A DNA stretch of 64,000 bases, taken from contig NZ_CP019331.1 of assembly GCF_002163835.1 (NCBI RefSeq), positions 1,649,001 through 1,713,000 of the forward strand, written 5' to 3'. The position numbers and the translations under genes were made by a program. Source of the DNA: Polaribacter sp. SA4-10. Its GTDB lineage: Bacteria; Bacteroidota; Bacteroidia; Flavobacteriales; Flavobacteriaceae. Positions 24,215 to 33,632 of this stretch are shown here, in pieces (the first letter of the stretch is position 1; every line of letters begins with the position of its first letter). The notes beneath the pieces were generated by a model. The model was not told where the DNA came from and did no database searches. It saw only the letters and a list, made by a program, of their open reading frames with translations.

Positions 24215-25704
24215 TGGTACTAACATACATCATCATTGTCATTTACTCAATTTCTTTGCTGCTCATTTTCATGTATTCATTGGCGCAATTAAACCTATTA
24301 ACAAATTATATAAAAGCGAATAAAAAAGTTGATAATTCTATCAAATTCGATTTTAATAACCCAGAAGAAATTCCTTATGTAACAATTCAACTTCCCGTCT
24401 ATAACGAATTGTATGTTATGGAAAGATTACTTGAAAACATAGCAAAAATAAAATATCCTTTAGATAAATTAGAAATTCAAGTTTTAGATGACTCTACTGA
24501 TGAGTCTGTAGAAACAACTTCTAAACATATCAAAAAAATTAAAGAATTAGGAATTGACATTAAACACATACAAAGAACCAATAGAGAAGGTTTTAAAGCT
24601 GGTGCTTTAAAAGAAGGGTTAAAAATTGCAAAAGGAGAATTCATTGCTATTTTTGATGCCGACTTTTTACCACAAACAGATTGGTTATTTCAAACTGTAC
24701 CGTATTTTAAAGATTCAGAAATTGGTGTAGTTCAAACTCGTTGGGGACACATAAATAGAAATTACTCTACACTTACAAAGATTCAAGCATTTGCCTTAGA
24801 CGCTCATTTTACACTAGAACAAGTGGGTAGAAATAGTAAAGGACATTTCATTAATTTTAATGGAACAGCTGGTCTTTGGCGTAAAGAATGTATTTATGAT
24901 GCAGGAAATTGGGAAGGAGATACGTTAACTGAAGATTTAGATTTAAGTTACAGAGCACAATTAAAAAATTGGAAATTTAAATATTTAGAAGGAGTGGTTA
25001 CTCCTGCAGAATTACCTGTTGTAATTAGCGCTGCAAGGTCTCAACAATTTAGATGGAATAAAGGGGGTGCAGAGAATTTTCAAAAAATGATGAGACGCGT
25101 AATTACAAGTAAAAACGTCTCTTTTAAAACAAAGATTCATAGCTTATTACATTTACTAAACAGCTCAATGTTTACATTTATATTTTTAGTAGCAGTGTTA
25201 AGTATACCAATGTTGTATATTAAAAATGAATATGCGCATCTTAAAATTTACTTTTATGTAATGAGTTTTTTCGTAGTTAGCTCTCTCATATTTTTTGTTT
25301 GTTATTGGCATATGTTTAAAAATATTTATGGCGGAGGATTTGTGAAATTCATAAAATATATTGGATCATTTCTCACTTTCTTTTCAATTGCGATGGGTTT
25401 TTCTTTACATAATACTATTGCCGTTTTAGAAGGTCATTTTGGTAAAAAAAGTGAATTTGTAAGAACTCCAAAATTTAATATTAAAACAGGAAAAGACGGT
25501 TGGAAAAACAACAAATACATTACCAAAAAACCTTCCGCTCATGTTGTTTTGGAAGGTCTTTTAGCTTTGTATTTTGTATTTGGAATGTATAGTGCTTTTA
25601 TTGTTGGAGATAATGGTGGTGATTTTGGTTTATTCCCATTTCATTTAATGCTTTTCTTTGGATTTGGTTACGTGTTCTTCAAATCAATATTTTCTAAAGC
25701 ATAA
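24214..25704 (+). CDS. Membrane glycosyltransferase family 2, cellulose synthase-like
   Basis: Processive-type GT2 of 496 residues: one N-terminal membrane segment (about 3-26), a GT-A domain and four C-terminal helices. Motifs visible are VLDDSTDES, the metal-binding AIFDADFLP, the acceptor-site TEDLDLSYRAQ and QQFRWNKGG (QxxRW). No PilZ domain. Such proteins often add a glucose or mannose to a lipid acceptor. It overlaps both neighbours by one base, so the operon is tightly coupled. Confidence 0.9.
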   Translation: MVLTYIIIVIYSISLLLIFMYSLAQLNLLTNYIKANKKVDNSIKFDFNNPEEIPYVTIQLPVYNELYVMERLLENIAKIKYPLDKLEIQVLDDSTDESVETTSKHIKKIKELGIDIKHIQRTNREGFKAGALKEGLKIAKGEFIAIFDADFLPQTDWLFQTVPYFKDSEIGVVQTRWGHINRNYSTLTKIQAFALDAHFTLEQVGRNSKGHFINFNGTAGLWRKECIYDAGNWEGDTLTEDLDLSYRAQLKNWKFKYLEGVVTPAELPVVISAARSQQFRWNKGGAENFQKMMRRVITSKNVSFKTKIHSLLHLLNSSMFTFIFLVAVLSIPMLYIKNEYAHLKIYFYVMSFFVVSSLIFFVCYWHMFKNIYGGGFVKFIKYIGSFLTFFSIAMGFSLHNTIAVLEGHFGKKSEFVRTPKFNIKTGKDGWKNNKYITKKPSAHVVLEGLLALYFVFGMYSAFIVGDNGGDFGLFPFHLMLFFGFGYVFFKSIFSKA

Positions 25705-27062
25705 TGTCTTTTTTTAATAAATACAAGTCTATTTTTTTAATTACAGTTAGTACAATACTTTATTTTATTTTTGCCTATTTTTTAGAAAGAACAGCATTTG
25801 GCACCCTCTTATTTTTATGGGTTTCTTTATTCTCTTGTTTTTATTTTTTGATAAAATCTAAGGACATCAATTTTTCTACTTTAGTCGGATTAACAATCCT
25901 TTTTAGATTTGTATTCTTATTTGCAATCCCTAATTTGTCTCAAGATTTTTACCGATTCATTTGGGATGGAAGAATGATTTTAGAAGGACTTAACCCTTAC
26001 TTATCATTACCAGAAACATTTATTCAACAAGGTTTAAATCCAATTGCAGAAACAGCTAATCTATTTAATGGAATGGGTGAAATGAATGCAAGCCATTACA
26101 CCAATTACCCACCAATAAACCAATTGTGTTTTTTAATTACTGCGTTGTTTGCAAGCAAAAGTATTTTTGGATCTGTAGTAGTCTTAAGAATTTTAATAAT
26201 TCTTGCAGATATTGGAATTCTTTATTTTGGAAAAAAATTACTTGAGAGACTACACCTTCCTATTAAAAATATCTTTTGGTATGTTTTAAATCCTTTTATC
26301 ATTATAGAAATGACAGGAAACTTACATTTTGAACCTGTAATGTTATTCTTTCTTATTTGGGCATTCTATAAACTACATCAACAAAAATGGATTTTTGCTG
26401 CAATTTTAATTGCGTGTTCAATTTCTGTAAAACTAATTCCTTTATTATTTTTGCCCTTATTTTATCAATGGTTTATTAAAAACACAGCCTCTTGGTTTTC
26501 TGGAATTAAAAAATTAGCCTTCTTTTACTTTATTATTTTTACGACTACAATCATTTTATTTCTTCCTTTTTATTCAACTGAATTCATAGATAATTACTCC
26601 AATTCTGTAGGGTTATGGTTTGGCAAATTTGAATTCAATGCAAGTTTTTATTACATTTTTAGAAAAATTGGCTATTTAATTACGGGGTATAATGAAATTG
26701 CAATTATTGGAAAAATAACCCCTTTTTTAACTATTGGTTTTCTTCTAATCATTACTTTTTTTAGAAAAAATGACACGTTACCTCAATTAATTACGGCGTC
26801 ATTATTTGGGTTGTGTTTTTATTATTTTACTGCCACAACGGTTCATCCCTGGTATTTGGCAACACCTTTAATTTTATCTGTCTTTACAAAATATCGATTT
26901 CCACTAATTTGGAGTTTTATAATGATTTTAAGTTATCAAGCGTATGCCAATCTCCCTTGGAAAGAAAACTTATGGTTTATTGGTTTAGAGTATTTTATAT
27001 TATATGCATTTTTAATTTACGAAGTAAAACCGATCTCTAAACGTTATAATAAAGTAAAATAA
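25704..27062 (+). CDS. Polytopic GT87/DUF2029-like glycosyltransferase
   Basis: Membrane protein of 452 residues with about ten hydrophobic segments. The catalytic-loop signature is DFYRFIWDGRMILEGLNPYLSLPE near residues 79-102, which matches polyprenol-phosphate-mannose-dependent transferases (GT-C, GT87-like). NHASHYTNYPPINQ-type and ATTVHPWYLATPLI blocks follow. The upstream DPM1-like gene could supply the lipid-linked sugar it needs. Last gene of the three-gene operon. Confidence 0.85.
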   Translation: MSFFNKYKSIFLITVSTILYFIFAYFLERTAFGTLLFLWVSLFSCFYFLIKSKDINFSTLVGLTILFRFVFLFAIPNLSQDFYRFIWDGRMILEGLNPYLSLPETFIQQGLNPIAETANLFNGMGEMNASHYTNYPPINQLCFLITALFASKSIFGSVVVLRILIILADIGILYFGKKLLERLHLPIKNIFWYVLNPFIIIEMTGNLHFEPVMLFFLIWAFYKLHQQKWIFAAILIACSISVKLIPLLFLPLFYQWFIKNTASWFSGIKKLAFFYFIIFTTTIILFLPFYSTEFIDNYSNSVGLWFGKFEFNASFYYIFRKIGYLITGYNEIAIIGKITPFLTIGFLLIITFFRKNDTLPQLITASLFGLCFYYFTATTVHPWYLATPLILSVFTKYRFPLIWSFIMILSYQAYANLPWKENLWFIGLEYFILYAFLIYEVKPISKRYNKVK

Positions 27063-27124
27063 TTAGTTACAACTTCTTTTCTGACAAGATTTTTGTATTT
27101 TAGGCACTTATATTATTTTCAAGT

Positions 27125-28147
27125 ATGAAGAGACTAACCATAAAAGACATTGCAAAAGAATTTAATGTATCTATTTCTACGGTTTCAAAAGCCTTAAATG
27201 ATAGTTATGAAATTAGTGTAAGCACAAAAGAGAAGATTCAAAAGTTTGCAAAAGAGAAAAACTACAAACCTAATTTTAATGCATTAAGCTTAAAAAATAG
27301 ACAAACAAAAACGATTGGAATTATCATTCCAAATATGCTAAATTATTTCTTTGCCCAAGTTTTTAACGGTATAGAAAAAGTAGCAAATGAAAAAGGATAT
27401 AAAATTATTTCTTGTATTTCTAATGAATCTTTTAATAAAGAAGTAGAAATAATAGAAATGCTTTCTAATGGAAGTATAGATGGTTTTATTTTATCGCTAT
27501 CAGAAGAAACTATTGTAAAAAATGATTACAAACATTTTGAAGAAACAATTAATAATGGAACTCCAATTGTAATGTTTGATAGAGTTGCTGAAAATATTGA
27601 TTGTGACAAAGTTGTAACAGATAATTTTGATAGTGCAAGAAGCACTGTAGCACACTTAGTAAAATCTGGGCATAAAAATATCGCTTTTATTTCTACAATT
27701 AGTAATTTAGAAATTGGTAAAAGAAGAAATTTAGGATATTTAAAAGGTTTAGAAGACGCTAACTTACCTGTAGACACAAACCTTATTATTAATATAGATG
27801 ATGATTACAAAAATTACGAAAGTATTTTAACGCCAATTTTTGCAAATAATAAAATTGATTGTGTTCTTGCAACAGATGAATCTTCTGCAATTGCAGCAAT
27901 GAAAGTTGCTATAAAGAAAGGACATAAAATACCTGAAAACTTTTCTGTAATTTCTTTCTCTAACGGAATTTTAGCAAGACATTCTAGCCCAAGAATGACA
28001 ACAGTAAGTCAACATGGTGAAATTATGGGAGCAACAGCTGCAAAAATGTTGATTGATAGATTAGATAAAAAAACAGAAGAGAAAAAACCACAAACTATTG
28101 TAGTTAAAACAGATTTAGTGGTTAGAAACTCTACAAAAAGAATTTAA
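27125..28147 (+). CDS. LacI family transcriptional regulator
   Basis: DNA-binding repressor of 340 residues. The N-terminal helix-turn-helix and hinge are TIKDIAKEFNVSISTVSKALN (5-25), followed by the periplasmic-binding-protein-like sensor domain with IGIIIPNMLNYFFAQVFNGIE and a C-terminal DxLVVRNST-like end. The ligand is probably a sugar or nucleoside, not identifiable here. It starts 62 bp after the glycosyltransferase operon and is followed 11 bp later by a HAD phosphatase, with which it is probably co-transcribed. Confidence 0.93.
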   Translation: MKRLTIKDIAKEFNVSISTVSKALNDSYEISVSTKEKIQKFAKEKNYKPNFNALSLKNRQTKTIGIIIPNMLNYFFAQVFNGIEKVANEKGYKIISCISNESFNKEVEIIEMLSNGSIDGFILSLSEETIVKNDYKHFEETINNGTPIVMFDRVAENIDCDKVVTDNFDSARSTVAHLVKSGHKNIAFISTISNLEIGKRRNLGYLKGLEDANLPVDTNLIINIDDDYKNYESILTPIFANNKIDCVLATDESSAIAAMKVAIKKGHKIPENFSVISFSNGILARHSSPRMTTVSQHGEIMGATAAKMLIDRLDKKTEEKKPQTIVVKTDLVVRNSTKRI

Positions 28148-28158
28148 TAATTTAATAA

Positions 28159-28968
28159 ATGAATCTTTCAAAAGTTAAATTAGTAGTTTCTGATATGGAT
28201 GGAACGCTACTAAACTCCAAAGGAGAAGTGAGTCTTCTTTTTTTTAAGTTATTTAAACAATTACAAGAACATAACGTTTATTTTACTGCTGCTAGCGGCA
28301 GGCAATACAATAGTATTGTAGATAAATTATCTGCTATAAAAAATGATATTCTTGTAATTGCAGAAAATGGTGCAATTGCAAAAAATGGAGATGCTGTTTT
28401 ACTATTAAATTCTCTTAACCGTGAAAAAATAATTAATATAATTCCAGTTTTAAGAAATATTAAAAATGCAAACATTGTACTTTGTACTAAAGACACTGCA
28501 TTTATAGAAACCACTGATCAAAAATTTATTTCGTTATTTCAAGAATACTATCGCAGTTATAATATTGTTGATGATTTAATGAAAGTTGCTAGAGAAACTC
28601 CTATTCTTAAAATAGCAATTTATCATTATGAATCTTCAGAAAAATATATTTATCCAGAAATTAAACATTTAAAAGAGGAGGTCTTATTAAAAATTTCAGG
28701 ACAAAATTGGTTAGACATTTCTGATGAAAAAGCCAATAAAGGAACTGCATTAAGAGAAGTACAAAAACTTCTAAAAGTTACTAAAGAAGAAACACTTGTT
28801 TTTGGCGATTATCATAATGATATAGAAATGATGAGTGAAGCTCATTTTAGTTTCTCTATGAAAAATGCACACAAAGACATTACCGAAATTGCTAATTACG
28901 CCACAGAAAGCAATAATGATTTTGGTGTAGAAAGAATTTTAGAAAAGTTGATTAAAGCGAAGTCTTAA
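28159..28968 (+). CDS. Cof-type HAD-IIB family phosphatase
   Basis: Cytoplasmic phosphatase of 269 residues. The HAD motif I nucleophile is in VSDMDGTLLNS (about 11-21), motif II in TAASGRQYNSI, motif III with the Lys in DEKANKGTAL and motif IV in VFGDYHNDIEMM. The cap is the IIB (Cof) type. Substrates are usually sugar phosphates or nucleotides. It follows the LacI regulator and ends 3 bp from the convergent nitrilase, with no terminator hairpin between. Confidence 0.92.
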   Translation: MNLSKVKLVVSDMDGTLLNSKGEVSLLFFKLFKQLQEHNVYFTAASGRQYNSIVDKLSAIKNDILVIAENGAIAKNGDAVLLLNSLNREKIINIIPVLRNIKNANIVLCTKDTAFIETTDQKFISLFQEYYRSYNIVDDLMKVARETPILKIAIYHYESSEKYIYPEIKHLKEEVLLKISGQNWLDISDEKANKGTALREVQKLLKVTKEETLVFGDYHNDIEMMSEAHFSFSMKNAHKDITEIANYATESNNDFGVERILEKLIKAKS

Positions 28969-28971
28969 CAA

Positions 28972-29928
28972 TTATTCATCATCAAAAGAAACTGTACTTT
29001 GTCTTTCTCTGTTTACATGTAATTTAGTTACATCTGGCCTAGAATAATGTCCAACACAATCAAAATTTTGACGCTCTTCTAAAACCCTATTAAAGTCTAA
29101 AGTTTCAATTATTAATCCTTCTTTATTAATAACAGGTGCTACTAACCATTCTCCATTAGGAGATGCGATACAAGAACCTCCATTTGTTAAAATATCTGGA
29201 GCATCTTTTACAATTTTATCGTAATGAGGAACTTCTTTTGGAAAATCTGATTTAGCCATTAAACTAGAAACTGAAATAACAAAAGAACGAGATTCTCTTG
29301 CAATAAATCGTGTAATATCTTTGGTATTATGGTCGCTTCCAGGCCAAACAGCAATGTGCAAATTTTCTCCTAAACCATACAGAGCTGTTCTTGGTAAAGG
29401 CATCCAATTTTCCCAACAATTTAAACCACCAACTGTAAATTCTTTTAGAGGATGCACTTGCAAACCATTTCCATCTCCTGGCGCCCAAGTTAAACGTTCA
29501 TCATACGTTGGTTGTAATTTTCTATGAACAGACTTTATTTCTCCTTCTTCATTTATATAGACTAAAGATGCATAAATACTATGTCCTCCTCTATTCTGTG
29601 CACGTTCTATAATTCCTAAATAAATAGCAATATTGTTTTCTTTTGCTAATTTACAAACGGAATCTAATTCGCCTTTTTCTATCGTTATAGAATTACGAAC
29701 ATAATGTGCATGAATTTCTTTTTGAGTTTTAGAATCCCATTCTGCGCCATTTGTTAAAGCAACCCAAAATGGATAACCTGGTAATAATGCTTCACCAAAA
29801 ACAATGAGTTCGCAACTTTCTTTTGAAGCATCTACTATTGATTTCTCAATTTTTTCAAGTGTCTTTTCTTTATTCAACCAAACTGGTGAAATTTGTGCCA
29901 ATGCTACTTTTAGTAAATTATTTTTCAT
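28972..29928 (-). CDS. Nitrilase / carbon-nitrogen hydrolase
   Basis: Cytoplasmic C-N hydrolase of 318 residues with the full Glu-Lys-Cys triad: E46 in VFGEALLPGYPFW, K137 in HRKLQPTYDERLTW and C171 in GGLNCWENWMPL. The GLNCWEN and YPFW signatures fit branch 1 nitrilases (aliphatic or aromatic nitriles, cyanide relatives) rather than amidases. Its start overlaps the stop of the small membrane protein upstream by four bases (ATGA), so translation is coupled. Confidence 0.92.
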   Translation of the reverse strand: MKNNLLKVALAQISPVWLNKEKTLEKIEKSIVDASKESCELIVFGEALLPGYPFWVALTNGAEWDSKTQKEIHAHYVRNSITIEKGELDSVCKLAKENNIAIYLGIIERAQNRGGHSIYASLVYINEEGEIKSVHRKLQPTYDERLTWAPGDGNGLQVHPLKEFTVGGLNCWENWMPLPRTALYGLGENLHIAVWPGSDHNTKDITRFIARESRSFVISVSSLMAKSDFPKEVPHYDKIVKDAPDILTNGGSCIASPNGEWLVAPVINKEGLIIETLDFNRVLEERQNFDCVGHYSRPDVTKLHVNRERQSTVSFDDE

Positions 29929-30122
29929 CGATTTATTAAATTAATTATCCAACCTATAGTTTTACCAAGTAAAAAGAAACCAAAATAAATAATAATGATT
30001 ATTTCTATAGTATCATCTAATATTCCAATTATTAAAGATGCAAGCATAAAAATGATGAAAACTATATTTCTCGGTTTCTTAATCGAAGAATAAATTTTAT
30101 TTTTATTACCTACTTGTTTCAT
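29925..30122 (-). CDS. Small membrane protein, 65 residues, unknown family
   Basis: Basic N-terminus (MKQVGNKNKIYSSIKKPRN), then two hydrophobic stretches, about 20-36 and 38-62, with a short acidic turn (DDTIE). Not recognised. It overlaps the nitrilase by four bases and follows the DUF2797 gene by 4 bp, which supports a real, translated gene. Inner membrane by composition. Confidence 0.65.
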   Translation of the reverse strand: MKQVGNKNKIYSSIKKPRNIVFIIFMLASLIIGILDDTIEIIIIIYFGFFLLGKTIGWIINLINR

Positions 30123-30126
30123 TTAT

Positions 30127-30918
30127 TTAAACTTCAATCGAAACCACCAAACCTTCATTAGCTCTTACATTAAAAACGGTTTCGTCTTCAAAAATTAAAT
30201 ATTGACCTTTAATTCCGACTAATTTCCCTTTATAGTTATGTGTTTTCTTCAAATTTAAGCTTTTAGGTTTTACAGGATATTTTATCACCGGAAAATTTAA
30301 ATGTGTTTCAGAATTATCTTCTATAAAATACGCTTTAGCTTCCTCTGGGATAAACGCTTTTAATTTATCTCTCCACTCCACCAAATCTACATCTTCAATA
30401 TCATTTTTTAGCATTTTTCGCCAATTGGTTTTATCTGCAACATGGTCTTTTAAAGCCAGTTCTGTTATTCCTGCTAAATATCTATTAGGAACCTCAACAA
30501 TTTCTATAGCTTCATGTGCTCCTTGATCTATCCAACGTGTTGGCACTTGTTGCTTTCTGGTAACTCCAACTTTAATATTGCTAGAATTTGCCAAATACAC
30601 AATATGTGGTTTTAATTGCACCGATTGTTCATACGCTAAATCTCTATCTTCGATTCCTAAATGTGCTTTACTTAATTCAGGTCTCATAATCCAATCTCCT
30701 GCATTTGGAGTATCAAAAAAGCAAGATTTACAAAACCCCATTCTATAAATTTCTTTTTCTAAATGACAATTTAAACATTCGTACGTTACAAAATTGATAG
30801 CTATTTCTTTGTTTAACAACTGATTCATATTTATAAAATCAGTTTTCATATCTAAATAATACTGAATTTCTTCTGCATTTTCAGTCAGCATTTTTTTTAA
30901 AACTCCTTGGTACTTCAT
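30127..30918 (-). CDS. DUF2797 domain-containing protein with zinc-ribbon cysteines
   Basis: Conserved protein of 263 residues, function unknown. A Cys4 zinc ribbon is visible in YECLNCHLEKEIYRMGFCKSCFF, and the DUF2797 core includes HIVYLANSSNIKVGVTRKQQVPTRWIDQGA, a GIY-YIG-nuclease-like segment. The ATG at 30918 (MKYQGVLKKML) is preferred because homologs begin there; an upstream in-frame ATG at 30966 would add 16 residues with no family support. First gene of a three-gene operon with the small membrane protein and nitrilase, divergent from the GH3 gene. Confidence 0.85.
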   Translation of the reverse strand: MKYQGVLKKMLTENAEEIQYYLDMKTDFINMNQLLNKEIAINFVTYECLNCHLEKEIYRMGFCKSCFFDTPNAGDWIMRPELSKAHLGIEDRDLAYEQSVQLKPHIVYLANSSNIKVGVTRKQQVPTRWIDQGAHEAIEIVEVPNRYLAGITELALKDHVADKTNWRKMLKNDIEDVDLVEWRDKLKAFIPEEAKAYFIEDNSETHLNFPVIKYPVKPKSLNLKKTHNYKGKLVGIKGQYLIFEDETVFNVRANEGLVVSIEV

Positions 30919-31000
30919 ATAAAATATTTTACTACTTTTAGTATTTGATTTTAATGGTATTTTCATTTTAAAATCGAACTAAACAAACTTACGAATTTCT

Positions 31001-32509
31001 ATGGCGTTTCAAATTATCAATTCTATAATTTCTTGGTTTTTAAAGAAACGAGAACATCAAATAGAGCTGTTTTTAAAATATCCTATTGATGTACAAAACG
31101 AAGTACTGCTTAGGCTTTTAAACACAGCTAAGAATACGGAATTTGGTAAAGAAAACGGGTTTTCATCCATTAAAAATCATGAAGATTTCTCAGCTAATGT
31201 TCCTATTCAAAAATATGAAACTTTTGAACCTTTAATTGAACGTTGTAGAAGAGGCGAACAAAATTTATTTTGGCCAACAGATATAAAATGGTTTGCAAAA
31301 AGTAGCGGAACCACAAATGCAAAAAGTAAATTTATTCCTGTTTCTGAAGATGCGCTTGAAGATTGCCACATGAAAGCAGGTAAAGACATGTTGTGTAATT
31401 ACATAAACAACAATCCGGATACGCAGTTGTTTACGGGTAAAGGTTTGCGATTGGGCGGAAGCTCTGAGGTGTATCAAGACAATGGCTCTTATTTTGGAGA
31501 TTTATCTGCTATAATTATAGAAAACATGCCTTTTTGGGCTGATTTTAGTTCAGCTCCAAGTCAAGAGGTTGCTTTAATGAGCGATTGGGAGGTGAAAATG
31601 GATGCAATTATTGATGAAACTATTGATGAAAACATTACTAGTTTAGCAGGTGTACCAAGTTGGATGTTGGTTTTACTAAACCGTGTTTTAGATAGAACAG
31701 GAAAAGAAAATATCTTAGAAGTTTGGCCAAATTTGGAAGTCTATTTTCATGGAGGTGTAAACTTCAATCCATATAGAGAACAGTACAAAAAAATGATTCC
31801 AAAAGCAGATTTTAAATACTATGAAATCTACAATGCTTCTGAAGGTTTTTTCGCGATTCAAGATATCGATAATTCAAAAGAATTATTGTTAATGTTAGAT
31901 TACGGAATTTTCTATGAATTTATTCCAATGAGCGAATACAAAGGCGAAAATTCTAAAACAGTAATACTTGCTGATGTTAAAAAAGAGATAGATTATGCTT
32001 TAATTATTACTACAAATGGTGGTTTATGGCGTTATTTAATTGGTGATACCATTCGTTTTACATCTTTAGATCCTTATCGCATTAAAATTACAGGTCGTAC
32101 AAAACATTATATAAACGTTTTTGGTGAAGAATTAAATATTGAAAATGTTGAAGATGCTTTAAAGCTCGCTTGTGAAAAAACTGAAGCTACAATTACTGAT
32201 TATACTGTTGGCCCAATTTTTATGCAAGGAAAAGAAAAAGGTGGACATGAATGGATGATTGAATTCAGTAAAAAGCCGGAATCTATGGGTTATTTTTCTG
32301 AAGTTTTAGACAATGCTTTAAAATCTATTAATTCAGATTATGAAGCAAAACGTTATTTGAATATTACATTAATGGCTCCAAAGGTGCATCAAGCTAATGA
32401 AGGTTTATTCTATAGTTGGTTAAAGAGCAATAACAAATTAGGTGGTCAACATAAAGTACCTAGATTATCTAATTCAAGAAAATTTATTGAGGAATTATTG
32501 GAATTATAA
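31001..32509 (+). CDS. GH3 auxin-responsive promoter family protein (acyl-adenylate enzyme)
   Basis: Bacterial GH3-fold adenylating enzyme of 502 residues. Signature blocks are WFAKSSGTTNAKSKFIPVS (about 102-120), the ATP-binding serine/threonine loop, YNASEGFFAIQD (about 277-288) and YLIGDTIRFTSL with the following KITGRTKHYINVFGEEL. In plants GH3 proteins join amino acids to hormones; in Bacteroidota they occur widely and their substrate is unknown. Cytoplasmic. Convergent with the polyprenyl synthase gene. Confidence 0.92.
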   Translation: MAFQIINSIISWFLKKREHQIELFLKYPIDVQNEVLLRLLNTAKNTEFGKENGFSSIKNHEDFSANVPIQKYETFEPLIERCRRGEQNLFWPTDIKWFAKSSGTTNAKSKFIPVSEDALEDCHMKAGKDMLCNYINNNPDTQLFTGKGLRLGGSSEVYQDNGSYFGDLSAIIIENMPFWADFSSAPSQEVALMSDWEVKMDAIIDETIDENITSLAGVPSWMLVLLNRVLDRTGKENILEVWPNLEVYFHGGVNFNPYREQYKKMIPKADFKYYEIYNASEGFFAIQDIDNSKELLLMLDYGIFYEFIPMSEYKGENSKTVILADVKKEIDYALIITTNGGLWRYLIGDTIRFTSLDPYRIKITGRTKHYINVFGEELNIENVEDALKLACEKTEATITDYTVGPIFMQGKEKGGHEWMIEFSKKPESMGYFSEVLDNALKSINSDYEAKRYLNITLMAPKVHQANEGLFYSWLKSNNKLGGQHKVPRLSNSRKFIEELLEL

Positions 32510-32542
32510 AAGAAGAAACGCTAAAAAAGTAAATTGTAAATA

Positions 32543-33520
32543 CTAAATCTTACGTTCTACAACATACTCTATCATAGCAAGTAAAGACTTCTTATATTCA
32601 GAATCTGGATAATTTTCTAAAATTGCAATTGCCCTCTTTTTGTAATCATACATTTTGGTAATTGTATATTCAATTCCGCCATTTTCTTTTACAAAAGAAA
32701 TTACTTCTTTTACTCTTTTTTTGTCTTTATTGTGCTTTTTTATAGAATTGATTAACCAAGCTTTTTCTTTTTTAGAACACGTATTTAAAGTATGAATTAA
32801 AGGCAACGTCATTTTTTGTTCCTTAATATCTATTCCTGTAGGCTTTCCAATTTTTTCATCAGAATAATCAAACAAGTCATCTTTTATTTGAAATGCAATA
32901 CCAATGTATTCTCCAAATTTTCGCATCTGTTGCACTGTGTCTTTATTTGCACCAACAGAAGCAGCTCCAATGCCACAACAAGCAGCAATTAAAGTGGCTG
33001 TTTTTTTACGGATAATATCAAAATAAATTGCTTCAGTAATATCTAGTTTACGTGCTTTTTCTATTTGTAAAAGCTCGCCTTCACTCATTTCACGAACAGC
33101 AATTGAAATCAGCTTTAGTAAATCAAAATCTTCATTATCTATAGAAAGCAATAATCCTTTAGATAATAAAAAATCTCCAACGAGTACAGCAATTTTATTC
33201 TTCCAAAGTGCATTTACAGAGAAAAAACCTCTTCTCATATTGCTATCATCTACAACATCATCATGCACTAAAGTTGCAGTATGAATTAATTCTACAACAG
33301 AAGCTCCTCTATAAGTTCTTTCATCAAAACCACCATTAGAAACCATTTTTGCAACTAAAAAAACAAACATTGGTCGCATTTGCTTTCCTTTTCTACGAAC
33401 TATATAATAGGTAATTCTGTTTAATAAAGGAACTTTAGAAAGCATAGATTCTTTGAACTTTTCTTCAAAGAGTTCCATTTCTTTAAGAATGGGAAGTTTA
33501 ATGTGTTCAACTAGATTCAT
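32543..33520 (-). CDS. Polyprenyl diphosphate synthase (octaprenyl-type)
   Basis: Trans-isoprenyl diphosphate synthase of 325 residues that makes the side chain of menaquinone, by family. The first Asp-rich motif is LVHDDVVDDSNMRRG (D87, D88, D91, D92) and the second is QIKDDLFDYSDEKIGKPTG. GKQMRP (45-50) gives the diphosphate-binding Lys/Arg. Chain length cannot be fixed by eye, but IspB-like C7-C8 enzymes are closest. A TAnnTTTG box lies 8-15 bp upstream of the start. Confidence 0.92.
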   Translation of the reverse strand: MNLVEHIKLPILKEMELFEEKFKESMLSKVPLLNRITYYIVRRKGKQMRPMFVFLVAKMVSNGGFDERTYRGASVVELIHTATLVHDDVVDDSNMRRGFFSVNALWKNKIAVLVGDFLLSKGLLLSIDNEDFDLLKLISIAVREMSEGELLQIEKARKLDITEAIYFDIIRKKTATLIAACCGIGAASVGANKDTVQQMRKFGEYIGIAFQIKDDLFDYSDEKIGKPTGIDIKEQKMTLPLIHTLNTCSKKEKAWLINSIKKHNKDKKRVKEVISFVKENGGIEYTITKMYDYKKRAIAILENYPDSEYKKSLLAMIEYVVERKI

Positions 33521-33527
33521 AAGATAT

Positions 33528-33535
33528 CAAAAGTA
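33528..33535 (-). promoter_or_regulatory. -7 element of the polyprenyl synthase promoter
   Basis: Minus-strand TACTTTTG, a full TAnnTTTG, 8 bp before the ATG, implying a very short leader. No convincing -33 was found. Confidence 0.45.
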
Positions 33536-33632
33536 ATAAATAAATTACAATTGTTTATTTTTGAGAAAACAATATTTTAATTAAAATCTATTTCTTTTTA
33601 TAAAAGGAAATCATCATAAAAAAATGAATCAA

